Shown piece by piece: positions 20,234 to 28,048 of a DNA stretch of 64,000 nucleotides. A program made the position numbers and the translations under genes. The notes beneath the pieces are model-generated. The model saw only the letters and a list, made by a program, of their open reading frames with translations, was not told where the DNA came from and made no database searches. Source of the DNA: Polynucleobacter sp. MWH-Svant-W18 (GTDB taxonomy: Bacteria; Pseudomonadota; Gammaproteobacteria; Burkholderiales; Burkholderiaceae); assembly GCF_018687495.1 (NCBI RefSeq), contig NZ_CP061293.1, positions 496,001 through 560,000 of the forward strand. The letters run 5' to 3'. Within the stretch, counting starts at the first letter, position 1. Every line of letters starts with the position of its first letter.

Positions 20234-21493
20234 ATGACTAAAAAACTAAGACAAAAAGAAGGCGAAATAGCAATATACGACGAAGCTATCATCTTCAAAA
20301 GAGGGGATGTATGGCAGTTCCGTTTATGGTTAGAAAATGAACGCAAGTATGTTAGGTTAAGTCTCAAAACTACAAAAGAGTCTTTGGCAATCGAAAAGGC
20401 TCAAAAACAGTTTGTCACTATAAAAGCACAACTAGGAGCAGGAAAAACATACTACTCACTTACGGCTAAAGCTGGAGTAGAGATGTACTTGGAGTATAGA
20501 AAAGGACATATAGGTAGAGAGACAACTAAAGGTATAGTAAAAGGTAGATACGGTACTATTAAAACTCATCTAGAACATTGGTTGGATTACATAGGAAGAG
20601 ATGTAAAACTAAAAGAATTAGAGAGACTAGACTGTATAGATTATTCAGTAGAAAGGGAAAAGCCAAATAGTAAGAGACCTATAAGTCTTTCTACTATAGT
20701 TAATGAGCAGAGTACTATAAACGGAATGATGAAGTGGTTACATAGCAGAGGTGAGACATATATATCTGCTTTTGAATTCGAGACCATATCTAAAAAGAAT
20801 AAGACAGAAGAAGATATAAGAAGGTCATCATTTACAGATCAGGAAGTAAGAGATATAACTGTACTGATACCAAATTATATTAGAGAAGCTAAGAAAGATA
20901 TGACTAACTTAGCTAACAGAGCAAAGGTACTAGCAGGATACTATCTACTAATAGCTTCTATATCGGGACTTAGAACTGGAGAGCAGAAACAGCTTAAATG
21001 GAAAGATATAAAGTTTGAACAGATAAAGAAGAACAAGATAAAGATAGATGTAGTCAATATAACAGTAAGAAAAGAAACATCAAAGGTACGGAAAGCTAGA
21101 GACTTTTTTGTTAGAGATAAAGAGTACTTTGATGATCTCTTTAATCTGACAACTCCTACTCATATTACTAAACCATACGCAAATAACTTTGTCTTTAGTT
21201 ATGATGGAAAAACAGTAGTAAGTCAAAGAGCAATTCTTTATCACTTTCATAAAATACTTAAAGAGGCAGAAGTTAGTTACAAAGGTAGAGAATTAGTACC
21301 ATATAGCTTTAGACACTACTTTATTACACATAGGATAAAGAGTGGATTAAGCTATAAAGATATAGCTGATATGTGTGGCACAAGTACTACTCAAATTGAA
21401 AAGACCTACTATCATATCGACAGAGACATAAAGATAACGCAAGCATTGGCAGACTATATAGTATCCGATGAAGGCATAATAGTACCTCAATAG
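20234..21493 (+). CDS. Island tyrosine integrase
   Basis: The 419-residue site-specific recombinase presumably moves the island into and out of guaA. An N-terminal arm-binding part (1-75) and SAM-like core-binding domain (about 75-190) precede the catalytic domain, where Arg247 (SGLRTGE), Arg360 (PYSFRHYF) and the nucleophile Tyr392 or Tyr393 (KTYYH) can be seen. The residue that is His in the usual H-x-x-R box is Tyr357 here, a variation also met in other phage-type integrases. It points away from guaA, directly beside attL, as expected. Codon use is AGA/ATA-rich. Confidence 0.9.
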   Translation: MTKKLRQKEGEIAIYDEAIIFKRGDVWQFRLWLENERKYVRLSLKTTKESLAIEKAQKQFVTIKAQLGAGKTYYSLTAKAGVEMYLEYRKGHIGRETTKGIVKGRYGTIKTHLEHWLDYIGRDVKLKELERLDCIDYSVEREKPNSKRPISLSTIVNEQSTINGMMKWLHSRGETYISAFEFETISKKNKTEEDIRRSSFTDQEVRDITVLIPNYIREAKKDMTNLANRAKVLAGYYLLIASISGLRTGEQKQLKWKDIKFEQIKKNKIKIDVVNITVRKETSKVRKARDFFVRDKEYFDDLFNLTTPTHITKPYANNFVFSYDGKTVVSQRAILYHFHKILKEAEVSYKGRELVPYSFRHYFITHRIKSGLSYKDIADMCGTSTTQIEKTYYHIDRDIKITQALADYIVSDEGIIVPQ

Positions 21494-21652
21494 TATTCTA
21501 GCTATGCCTCTCGTTGATGTGGTCATCTATCTGTAAAACAGTATAAAAAACAGTAAAAACCCCACGATTTTGGCTATATTTCGGTGTTTCAATATAGTGG
21601 GGGGTGTTAGATTAAAAGTGGTGGGGGTTAGGTTCTTGGGTATGCTTGAAAA

Positions 21653-21850
21653 CTACGCACCATTTTTTTTGTGGGTAGCATTGAAAATTTGTTGCTGGGC
21701 TGTAGCGATTTTCTGTCTATTCTTTTCTGCTTTATATGCTTTCTTCGCAGTATCAACATTACGCTTCAAACTAGCTACACGAGCCTGTTGGGGGTTAAGT
21801 GGCTTTATTGGTTTAATTGGCTTGAGGGTACTAAACTCTAAGAATCTCAT
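21653..21850 (-). CDS. Small lysine-rich coiled protein, unknown function
   Basis: A 65-residue product beginning MRFLEFSTLKPIKPIKPLNP, with a KPIKPIKPLNP spacer followed by a charged helix (ARVASLKRNVDTAKKAYKAEKNRQ) that may form a coiled coil. A TTG start at 21874 would add eight residues. It is read leftward behind two other small genes and ends 159 bases from the integrase stop, convergent with it. No family recognised. The opposite-strand frame is Phe/Cys-rich and unlikely to be coding. Confidence 0.5.
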   Translation of the reverse strand: MRFLEFSTLKPIKPIKPLNPQQARVASLKRNVDTAKKAYKAEKNRQKIATAQQQIFNATHKKNGA

Positions 21851-21863
21851 ACAACTATTTACC

Positions 21864-21941
21864 AGTACCCCCAAACAACTAAAGTACTACCCTATACTTA
21901 AAGCTAGTACCCCCACTTAAGTAAAGTACTACCCTATACTT
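21864..21941. repeat. Two-copy 42-bp tandem repeat
   Basis: AGTACCCCCA followed by TAAAGTACTACCCTATACTT occurs twice with a 42-base period (the 20-mer is at 21880-21899 and 21922-21941, identical). A CTATACT-TC-AGTATAG palindrome (21934-21949) overlaps the second copy. The block lies between two small leftward genes and covers the 3' end of the upstream one. Possible iterons or an operator; two copies are too few to decide. Confidence 0.6.
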
Positions 21942-22077
21942 CAGTATAGTTAAGTACATTACCTATTCCATATTGAGCCTCACCTAGCTGTTTGGCAGAG
22001 TAAGCATTATCAGCATATATCAAAGTGAATGCTGTTTGAGTTTGATTAATGCGTACCCATAGTTTGAATTGCTTCAT
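21934..22077 (-). CDS. 47-residue protein of unknown function
   Basis: The product begins MKQFKLWVRINQTQTAFTLI and continues with a YADNAYSAKQLGEAQYG segment before ending NVLNYTEV. Its ATG overlaps the TGA of the upstream gene (ATGA on the minus strand), a strong sign that it is real and translationally coupled. The pattern of a short beta hairpin followed by a helix suggests a small folded domain. Function unknown; no signal peptide or membrane helix. Confidence 0.65.
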   Translation of the reverse strand: MKQFKLWVRINQTQTAFTLIYADNAYSAKQLGEAQYGIGNVLNYTEV

Positions 22078-22517
22078 TTCTTGAATGCCAATTTAGTAGC
22101 ATTACTAACTTCACTAATACTTTCATCTAGCTCTCCATTTTCGATAGCTAACTTAATGTTCTTAAGCGTACTAATAAGCTCATCACCAGTACTTACTTCA
22201 ATAGCATTAGCACCTTTCTTATTAAGCATAAGAGTTTTAGAACCATATTTAATAGCAAGATTGATCTTGCCTGTCTCATTAATCCAAAACCATTCTTTAA
22301 CACGCTTTACGCTTTCAATAGTTTTTCTTTCACCAGTGTGCTTATCAGTGTAAGTTTTAAGCTGTTTAGGAGCATAAACATTACCATCTTTCTTAGCTAC
22401 ACAAAGATCAATTTGTTCTTGAATCTTAGAGATAATCTTATTACGGCGATGTAGTACTGGACTAATTGAAATATGTTTTTTACTAGTTACTAGTTTAAGT
22501 GTGGATAAAGTAGCCAT
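22074..22517 (-). CDS. Island protein of unknown function, 147 residues
   Basis: The product starts MATLSTLKLVTSKKH and contains HRRNKIISKIQEQIDLCVAK, YAPKQLKTYTDKHTGERKT and KRVKEWFWINETGKINLAIKYG. I chose the ATG at 22517 because GGAG lies nine bases upstream; an earlier start at 22571 has no such site. It resembles small proteins I have seen in other proteobacterial islands, but I cannot name the family with certainty. First gene of the leftward trio, divergent from the HUH-like gene at 22696 across a 178-base gap. Confidence 0.7.
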   Translation of the reverse strand: MATLSTLKLVTSKKHISISPVLHRRNKIISKIQEQIDLCVAKKDGNVYAPKQLKTYTDKHTGERKTIESVKRVKEWFWINETGKINLAIKYGSKTLMLNKKGANAIEVSTGDELISTLKNIKLAIENGELDESISEVSNATKLAFKK

Positions 22518-22695
22518 TCTATGCTCCAAAGTAGTTGTTGAAGTAGTTAATTTACTATCAATTACTGTCAAATCCTACCATTTGCCTAAAAATTAGGCAC
22601 CAGCAAACCCAATGAATATAAGGTTTTCAAGAAATTTTGTGGATAAAGTTAGGTAGCATAAATACTCCTGTAGTAAAAAATATAGGAGAAGTGGT

Positions 22696-23244
22696 GTGGA
22701 TTCAGTTAAAGCTAATGTAAAAGAACAGGTTGTTAAATGGCTATCGAATAAAGATGAGCTAGGTCTTACGCAAGGCTTAACCGTAATGCCTAAAAAAGTA
22801 TTCTACAAATATGTGCCTAAGTCTAGATATGCTGTAGATGGGAAGGTATATAGGCACTTGAATAAGGATGAGCTTGAAAAAGCAAATACTAGACTAGTAC
22901 ATCTAATCAATAAGCTGGTACTAAAAAATGCTTATACGAGAAATGGTAGAAAGCTGATAGCTGTAGCTAGTATTGAAGGAGACAACAGTAGCTGTATAGA
23001 TTTACACAGTCACTTTCTATTAGAGAAGCCAGATAGCTACACTAACAATGAGTTTCAAGAAAAAGTATATAAGGCAATAGAGTTAAGCGGTGAATTTGAG
23101 GTAAGAAATCCAAACTATAAAGAAGGTCGAGATAGTTTAGATAATCAGTATAGATTTAAGATTGAAGAAATAGACCAAGGTTGGTCAGGATACATTACAA
23201 AAAAGATTGATAAGTTAGAGTTAAACAGACTTTACTTCTACTAG
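22696..23244 (+). CDS. Putative HUH-like replication/nicking protein
   Basis: The 182-residue product shows three elements in the order expected for rolling-circle Rep or relaxase-like HUH enzymes: a hydrophobic strand with Thr (LTQGLTVMP, about residue 25), an H-x-H motif (His104 and His106 in DLHSHFLLEKP) and a Y-x-x-K motif (Tyr166 and Lys169 in GYITKKI). The start is GTG, seven bases after AGGAGA. If correct it would nick DNA at an origin on the island and link through Tyr166. It is smaller than most phage Reps, and the motifs are read by eye, so the call is provisional. No helicase domain. Confidence 0.5.
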   Translation: MDSVKANVKEQVVKWLSNKDELGLTQGLTVMPKKVFYKYVPKSRYAVDGKVYRHLNKDELEKANTRLVHLINKLVLKNAYTRNGRKLIAVASIEGDNSSCIDLHSHFLLEKPDSYTNNEFQEKVYKAIELSGEFEVRNPNYKEGRDSLDNQYRFKIEEIDQGWSGYITKKIDKLELNRLYFY

Positions 23245-23290
23245 TCTAAGCATTCCAGTCCTTAAGTGACGCTTGCGGTTAATGGTTGAT

Positions 23291-23309
23291 AAGCACTTCT
23301 AGAGTGCTT
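23291..23309. other. Perfect hairpin AAGCACT-N5-AGTGCTT
   Basis: A seven-base perfect stem with a TCTAG loop lies 47 bases after the HUH-like gene. There is no following T-run, so it is not a standard terminator. It could be a nicking-site hairpin for the protein upstream or an operator for the next gene. Confidence 0.35.
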
Positions 23310-23381
23310 AATTAGCGTAGCTTTGCCAAAAATAAGCTAGTTGTAATAGAATATCATCAACTACATAAAAGAGATGATGAT

Positions 23382-23834
23382 ATGGATAAAAGTAAGTTTG
23401 AATCAATATTATATAGACTATCAATAAAAGCTATTCACGCATTGAGTGGTGATACAAGAGATGCTATTACAGTACAAGAGGCTTTAGAGCATAATGCTTA
23501 CTTTAGACCGAATCTATATTGCGTTCAAATTTGGAAAATAGATTTCGGTGTAGATGAAAATTATTGTGATATTAAATTTATATTGTCACCGGATTTTATG
23601 ATTGAAAATATGGTTCTTACATTAAGACATTCTTTACATAATTTACATTGGAATTTTAAGATTAAGAGATATGACTATGGTGAAGATAGTAATGGCAATA
23701 AAATTTATGAAGAAGATGGTGTTGATGGTTGGTTAGTGAAGAGCATTTTAGATGTAAATTATGATGGAATTGATAGTAAAGATTTAGACTTGAAAGAATT
23801 CACACAAGCAATACACAATACAGAAAGCAACTAG
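23382..23834 (+). CDS. Island protein of unknown function, 150 residues
   Basis: An acidic 150-residue protein with no signal peptide or membrane helix. Visible features are NLYCVQIWKIDFGVDENYCDIKF (beta strands), RHSLHNLHWNFKIKRYDYGED (His- and Trp-containing) and an acidic end. AAGAGATG precedes the ATG. I recognise no family. Codon use (AGA, ATA, TTA) agrees with the island genes. It stands alone between the HUH-like gene and the second recombinase. Confidence 0.6.
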   Translation: MDKSKFESILYRLSIKAIHALSGDTRDAITVQEALEHNAYFRPNLYCVQIWKIDFGVDENYCDIKFILSPDFMIENMVLTLRHSLHNLHWNFKIKRYDYGEDSNGNKIYEEDGVDGWLVKSILDVNYDGIDSKDLDLKEFTQAIHNTESN

Positions 23835-24139
23835 AAGCATTAAAACAAGCTACAAACGCTTCAAACTGATAAGTGAATACTAGGACAGCAGATTAGCGTA
23901 TCAACAGCTTGTAGGGCTTGTAATTAAATCATTAAATATATGTGGCTTTAAGACAACAAGCAAATACTTGAATATAAGAAAACTAGATGTTTCATTATAT
24001 TTTGGTAGTTAAGCACAGCTAAGTCATTGAATATAGGAAGAAAATTACATATATGAAAGAGATTAAAAAAGAGGTAGGAAAAACAAATACAAGAAAATAT
24101 ACTAATAATGTTGAAACTATTACATTAGAGGTAGATAAA
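23835..24139. other. Non-coding stretch in the island
   Basis: AT-rich DNA with no convincing gene. If the recombinase that follows started at its earlier ATG (24053), the gene-free part would be 218 bases. Recurrent short words (TTGAATATA, ACTTGAATATAAG, AAGCACAGCTAAG) are present, but no clear hairpin terminator or promoter. Confidence 0.5.
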
Positions 24140-24715
24140 ATGGCAAAGCAAGCTAAGACACTAAATCAGCAAGAATTTAGACGAGTATTAGATTACATAA
24201 ACACAAGAAAGCATAGTGCTAGAAATAGGACTATGCTTTTTTTGATGTATTACGCAGGAACAAGGGTTGGTGAGACCAGTGCTTTGCGTATTGAGGATGT
24301 ATTGGATATTGATGGTGCTGTAAAGAGAGAGATATTGCTTACATCCGATATGACTAAGGGTAATGTAGCTAGAACTATATTTGTAAGTGACAAGCTACAT
24401 AAAGAGCTAGAGTTGTATTTGAAAATAATTAATACTACAGATAGAAAGCAAAAGCTATTTTATTCACAGAAAAAGAAGAGTGATGGTTTTAGTCCAAATA
24501 CACTAACACAGTACTGGCACTATCTATTTAAGAAAGTAGGTTTAGATCTTTGTTCTAGCCATTCGATGAGAAGATCATTTGCTACACAAATTAGCTCAAA
24601 AGGAGTAGGTATAAGAGTGCTTCAAAAGTTAATGGGACATCGTAGTCCGCAGACAACGATGGTTTATATTGATGCTAGTGATGATATGATGAGAAAAGCA
24701 GTAGAACTTGTTTAG
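24140..24715 (+). CDS. Minimal tyrosine recombinase (catalytic domain only)
   Basis: With the ATG at 24140 (GAGG nine bases upstream) the product is 191 residues and consists of little more than a tyrosine-recombinase catalytic domain: Arg42 (GTRVGE), His141 and Arg144 (SHSMRRSFAT), His167 (GHRSP) and Tyr176 (MVYIDAS). All catalytic residues are intact, but the SAM-like core-binding domain is missing. An upstream ATG at 24053 would add a 29-residue basic leader. Such short recombinases occur in other proteobacterial islands. It may invert or excise a segment, or assist the main integrase. Confidence 0.85.
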   Translation: MAKQAKTLNQQEFRRVLDYINTRKHSARNRTMLFLMYYAGTRVGETSALRIEDVLDIDGAVKREILLTSDMTKGNVARTIFVSDKLHKELELYLKIINTTDRKQKLFYSQKKKSDGFSPNTLTQYWHYLFKKVGLDLCSSHSMRRSFATQISSKGVGIRVLQKLMGHRSPQTTMVYIDASDDMMRKAVELV

Positions 24716-24717
24716 TG

Positions 24718-25266
24718 CTACCAGCTATTCTTCATATATTCTTTTATGTCATTAGTAGCTTGTTCTAGTAGTTGATTACCATACACTCTATCGTGTTCAA
24801 TAGCTAAACTAAAGTCGAGTGTAGTCATATCATAGCTATGTGCCACTTTGGTATTCTCAAACTGTTTAATTAAGCGATCGTGACTACCTAGAAAGTAATC
24901 AATGTTTCCCTTGCCATTATTAATTCCGTTATATAAATCAATAGCTAATTCAAGTTGATTGAACTTATCTTCAGTAAAGCTAATAGAAGCTATATAGTCA
25001 TCTTTTAGTGCGTAAAGTATAGAACTAGCTTTGTCATCAACTCTATAAATCCTAAATTTAGTGTAGTTATCAAACTTCCCAGCTACACGAAAGCCCTCGC
25101 TAATCATTCTGCTGAAATAGTTATCATCCCAGTTCGCTTTAGTATCCTTTACTTCTTCAGCTATGCTACTTTGAGTAAGTCTTTTTATTTCAACTTTATT
25201 ACGCTTCGTAAATTCATCAACTAGTAGAAATTTGCCATACTGGTAATTTTTCATTCTGTTGTACAT
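24718..25266 (-). CDS. Island protein of unknown function, 182 residues
   Basis: A leftward gene convergent with the recombinase, only two bases apart. The product has basic N-terminal segments (KNYQYGKFLLVDEFTKRNKVEIKR), a central beta-rich part (NYTKFRIYRVDDKASSILYAL) and a helical, Asp/Asn-rich C-terminal part. No catalytic motif, signal peptide or membrane helix is recognised. Codon use is island-like. It could be defence, toxin or regulatory cargo; nothing visible decides. Confidence 0.6.
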   Translation of the reverse strand: MYNRMKNYQYGKFLLVDEFTKRNKVEIKRLTQSSIAEEVKDTKANWDDNYFSRMISEGFRVAGKFDNYTKFRIYRVDDKASSILYALKDDYIASISFTEDKFNQLELAIDLYNGINNGKGNIDYFLGSHDRLIKQFENTKVAHSYDMTTLDFSLAIEHDRVYGNQLLEQATNDIKEYMKNSW

Positions 25267-25384
25267 ATTATTGATCCCTAGAGCAGTAAAGTAGGCTTGA
25301 TTCTTACAAATTTTAGTATTATTGACAATAGTTTTATGTTTTAATGGTTTTATCTTGGAAGTACTTACTTAAAAGGAGAGGCAA

Positions 25385-25753
25385 ATGGGATTTTTTGACG
25401 AGTTTGGAACACCATCGGACATAAAGCCAAATAAGAAGTTAGGCACAAAGGAAATGTTGACGAATGGAATTAAAGATCAATTAGCTTTGCTAAATGGTGA
25501 AGAGGTACTCAACAATAAAGGTGAGCTGATCAGAAGTTGGTTTAGAGACGGAAGATTCATGCCGACAGTTGGTATTTTTGGTTTATTTGATGGTAAAGCT
25601 CTATCTTTCAAAAAAGGTGGAGAGATTGCTATGTTAGAAAAATTTCAAAAAGCATTTGAAGCTGGTGAGTTTGATAAAATGGTCTCAGTTGTTGATAAGA
25701 AGCGCCAGGCTAATGCAGAAAAATTAACGCAAGCTAGGGCTAAGAAAAAGTAA
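25385..25753 (+). CDS. Island protein of unknown function, 122 residues
   Basis: The ATG follows a strong AAAGGAGAGGCA ribosome site. The product starts MGFFDEFGTPSDIKP, has a middle beta-rich part (RSWFRDGRFMPTVGIFGLFDGKAL) and ends in a basic helix (VDKKRQANAEKLTQARAKKK). It is 67 bases upstream of the methyltransferase-like gene and in the same direction, so it may belong with that pair. No helix-turn-helix typical of restriction controller proteins is evident. Confidence 0.65.
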   Translation: MGFFDEFGTPSDIKPNKKLGTKEMLTNGIKDQLALLNGEEVLNNKGELIRSWFRDGRFMPTVGIFGLFDGKALSFKKGGEIAMLEKFQKAFEAGEFDKMVSVVDKKRQANAEKLTQARAKKK

Positions 25754-25820
25754 AAATATTATTGATGGAATTGGGTGTAAATCATATGCCCAATTTCATT
25801 ACAAAATATAGAAAGTAAAA

Positions 25821-27020
25821 GTGATATACAAAAGCTGGGACGAAATACCAATAGTAAGTAATGATCAACATGATCAAAAATACCTCGATATACTTAAAAA
25901 ACATAATTTAGACAAGATAGAAATTGTAGTGCCCTTAAAAGGCAGATATACAAAATCAAGAAGGTGGGAAGAGTCTGAGCTAGAAGAGATAATAAACGCA
26001 TGGATTAATAAGACAAGCATCACATTTGTTTCAGCTTGCCTTAATAGAAATCCACAAGATATGATTTACAAGTTATTGAAATATTGTAAAAGTAAAGGCA
26101 TACCATTTACTCAAAAGGAAAGATCTGAAAGTAGTAAAAATTGGACAGAGCAAGTAAAAAATTGTGCTGTAGAGTTATTTGAGTCAGGGTTGCCAGCTTG
26201 GAAAATAGCGACAACCTTTAGGGTTGATTTCGAACATGTAGAAAAAGAGTTGTTCTTAAAGAGAAATCATTATGGACATGATAAGAAAAATCCATTTGGA
26301 ATTAATACTGACCATAAGCAACTTGTTAATGAAGAATATATAGAAAATTCTAATATTCAAATTAAAAGAGTTTTTGAACCTTACGCAGGTGAAGGAAGAT
26401 TCACAAAGATATTGCTTACTTGTAGCACAATTAAAGAGATTATTTGTATTGAAAGCAACAAGGAGACTGCCGATGTTTTCAGATCATCTGTAAGGGATAA
26501 AAGAGTCAAATTTATAGAAGACGATAACCTTACTTATTTTCAAGACAAATCTTTAGGTAAATTTGATCTAATAGACTTAGATCCATTTATTACATGTAAT
26601 GAGCAATTAAAATATGTATGGGACAGACTGAATAATAAGTCTCTTCTTTGTGTTACTTTTGGTGGTGAATATAGAAGAAGTTTTATTTCTACAAATAGGA
26701 AATCAATTAGTAATAGATATGGTTTTACAAACTTTGAGATTCCTAATAAGGACTATCTTGAGATCGTACCTAGTTACTTCATTGGTTATGTAGCAAAAAT
26801 GGCAGTGGAAAACAATTTTTACTTTGATATTGTTCGAGCAGTTAGATACGCTAATAATTGTCGATTTTGGTTGCGTACTACAAAAAGCAATTCAATTTAC
26901 TGTACTAATTGGCTCTCATCAGTAGCTAGAGTTGAAGATGGAGGGACTTTATTCAAGAGTCTTCAAATGCCTAGATTTAAGGAAGTTAGAAGTGAAATTG
27001 ATAACGCAAGGTTATTATGA
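25821..27020 (+). CDS. Putative SAM-dependent methyltransferase with N-terminal DNA-binding-like region
   Basis: The 399-residue protein starts at GTG. Residues 184-194 read VFEPYAGEGRF, a class-I methyltransferase motif I (SAM binding), and residues 252-256 read DLDPF, in the place of catalytic motif IV. Residues 45-165 look like two helix-turn-helix or Myb-like segments (WEESELEEIINAWI; WKIATTFRVDFEHVEKELF). DLDPF differs from the DPPY/NPPY of adenine methyltransferases and is closer to the motif of Trm1-type tRNA guanine methyltransferases, so DNA versus RNA as target is open. It overlaps the nuclease-like gene by four bases. Island codon use. Confidence 0.6.
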   Translation: MIYKSWDEIPIVSNDQHDQKYLDILKKHNLDKIEIVVPLKGRYTKSRRWEESELEEIINAWINKTSITFVSACLNRNPQDMIYKLLKYCKSKGIPFTQKERSESSKNWTEQVKNCAVELFESGLPAWKIATTFRVDFEHVEKELFLKRNHYGHDKKNPFGINTDHKQLVNEEYIENSNIQIKRVFEPYAGEGRFTKILLTCSTIKEIICIESNKETADVFRSSVRDKRVKFIEDDNLTYFQDKSLGKFDLIDLDPFITCNEQLKYVWDRLNNKSLLCVTFGGEYRRSFISTNRKSISNRYGFTNFEIPNKDYLEIVPSYFIGYVAKMAVENNFYFDIVRAVRYANNCRFWLRTTKSNSIYCTNWLSSVARVEDGGTLFKSLQMPRFKEVRSEIDNARLL

Positions 27021-28039
27021 ATAAAAGTACTCTATATCAACATGCTACATTAGTAATGAAAGTAATTATCGATAAAATGATATTACTTTCAGAGGAAACA
27101 CTTAACTTCAATACACCATTAGATAAGCATTGGCTAGATTTAGATTCAGCAATAATTCTATTAACTGGCAAAGGTTATTCTATAGCTGAGATTCCAAGTG
27201 ACATTCAAGGAAGAAAAAACTTCTGGCTATCTAGAAGTGCGATTGCTTTTGGAATAGAAAGAGCTTCTACTGGATTGCTTTATCAAAATATACAGCCTTT
27301 TATTGATGAATTAGTTTCAAGTGCTTTTATCCAAACTGATAATTTCAATAAAGTTAGTGATCAGTGGATATATGAGAATCCACACTACTTGCCAGTTCTA
27401 ATGCATGCTATAGGAGCCTTCAGCAAAAGAGATCTTCAAAAAGATATAGGTACTGGTACGGCTAGTGATACTGGAATATCAAAACCAGTAAGCAAAAAAT
27501 TAGCCGCATTAATAGATGTTGTAGATAAAAAAACTATCCCAAATCAAGTTCAAATTAAAGAGCGAATTAAATCTACAACAGAAGGAATTGTTAGGGACTT
27601 AGTAGGAAGATTATTACTAGAGGATTTTGTGGCTCAAGCACTTAAGAAAGAGAAAGTACCTTTTCTTAGAGAAGATGAGTACGATGGAATAACTGGTGTT
27701 GTATATGATTTTAGAGCTGATTTTGTTATACCTGAACCAACCAATCCTAAGGCATTTATAGAGGTTAGAAAAAGTAGTGCTGGGCATGCTAGTTTATATG
27801 CTAAAGATAAGATGTTTTCTGCTATCAATTGGAAGGGTAAACATAAAGATTGTCTTGGGATAATGATTGTTGAGGGTCCTTGGACTCAAACTACGCTTGA
27901 GACTATGTGTAAAGTCTTTGACTATGTTATTCCTGTGGAAAGATCTTATGAAGCGGCAAAAAAAATAAGAGCATATCTAGATGGTGACTTATCAGTAAGG
28001 CGCTGGTTAATACAGTTTGAAATTAAGAAGTCAGAATAG
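27017..28039 (+). CDS. Putative PD-(D/E)xK-fold nuclease, possible restriction enzyme
   Basis: The ATG overlaps the stop of the methyltransferase-like gene (TTATGA), so both are made together. The 340-residue product is helical over about 1-200 and then has an alpha-beta core: Asp235 (DFRADFVIP), Glu249 with Arg251-Lys252 (AFIEVRKSS), then HASLYAKDKMFSAINWKG. This looks like a PD-(D/E)xK nuclease core in which the usual lysine position is Arg251, with Lys252 beside it. Adjacent methyltransferase and island setting suggest a restriction enzyme. Family not recognised with certainty. Confidence 0.55.
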   Translation: MNKSTLYQHATLVMKVIIDKMILLSEETLNFNTPLDKHWLDLDSAIILLTGKGYSIAEIPSDIQGRKNFWLSRSAIAFGIERASTGLLYQNIQPFIDELVSSAFIQTDNFNKVSDQWIYENPHYLPVLMHAIGAFSKRDLQKDIGTGTASDTGISKPVSKKLAALIDVVDKKTIPNQVQIKERIKSTTEGIVRDLVGRLLLEDFVAQALKKEKVPFLREDEYDGITGVVYDFRADFVIPEPTNPKAFIEVRKSSAGHASLYAKDKMFSAINWKGKHKDCLGIMIVEGPWTQTTLETMCKVFDYVIPVERSYEAAKKIRAYLDGDLSVRRWLIQFEIKKSE

Positions 28040-28048
28040 TTACGCGAT

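Noticed and set aside
21864..21941. CRISPR array
   Set aside because: Only two repeat copies with no regular unique spacers and no cas gene in the window.
21570..22353. Two rightward frames of 116 and 94 residues in the island
   Set aside because: Both are Phe/Leu/Ser-rich and mirror the lysine-rich leftward genes on the other strand, which have better starts and the ATGA overlap.
23291..23309. Intrinsic terminator after the HUH-like gene
   Set aside because: The stem is perfect but no T-run follows, so it does not meet the pattern for a rho-independent terminator.
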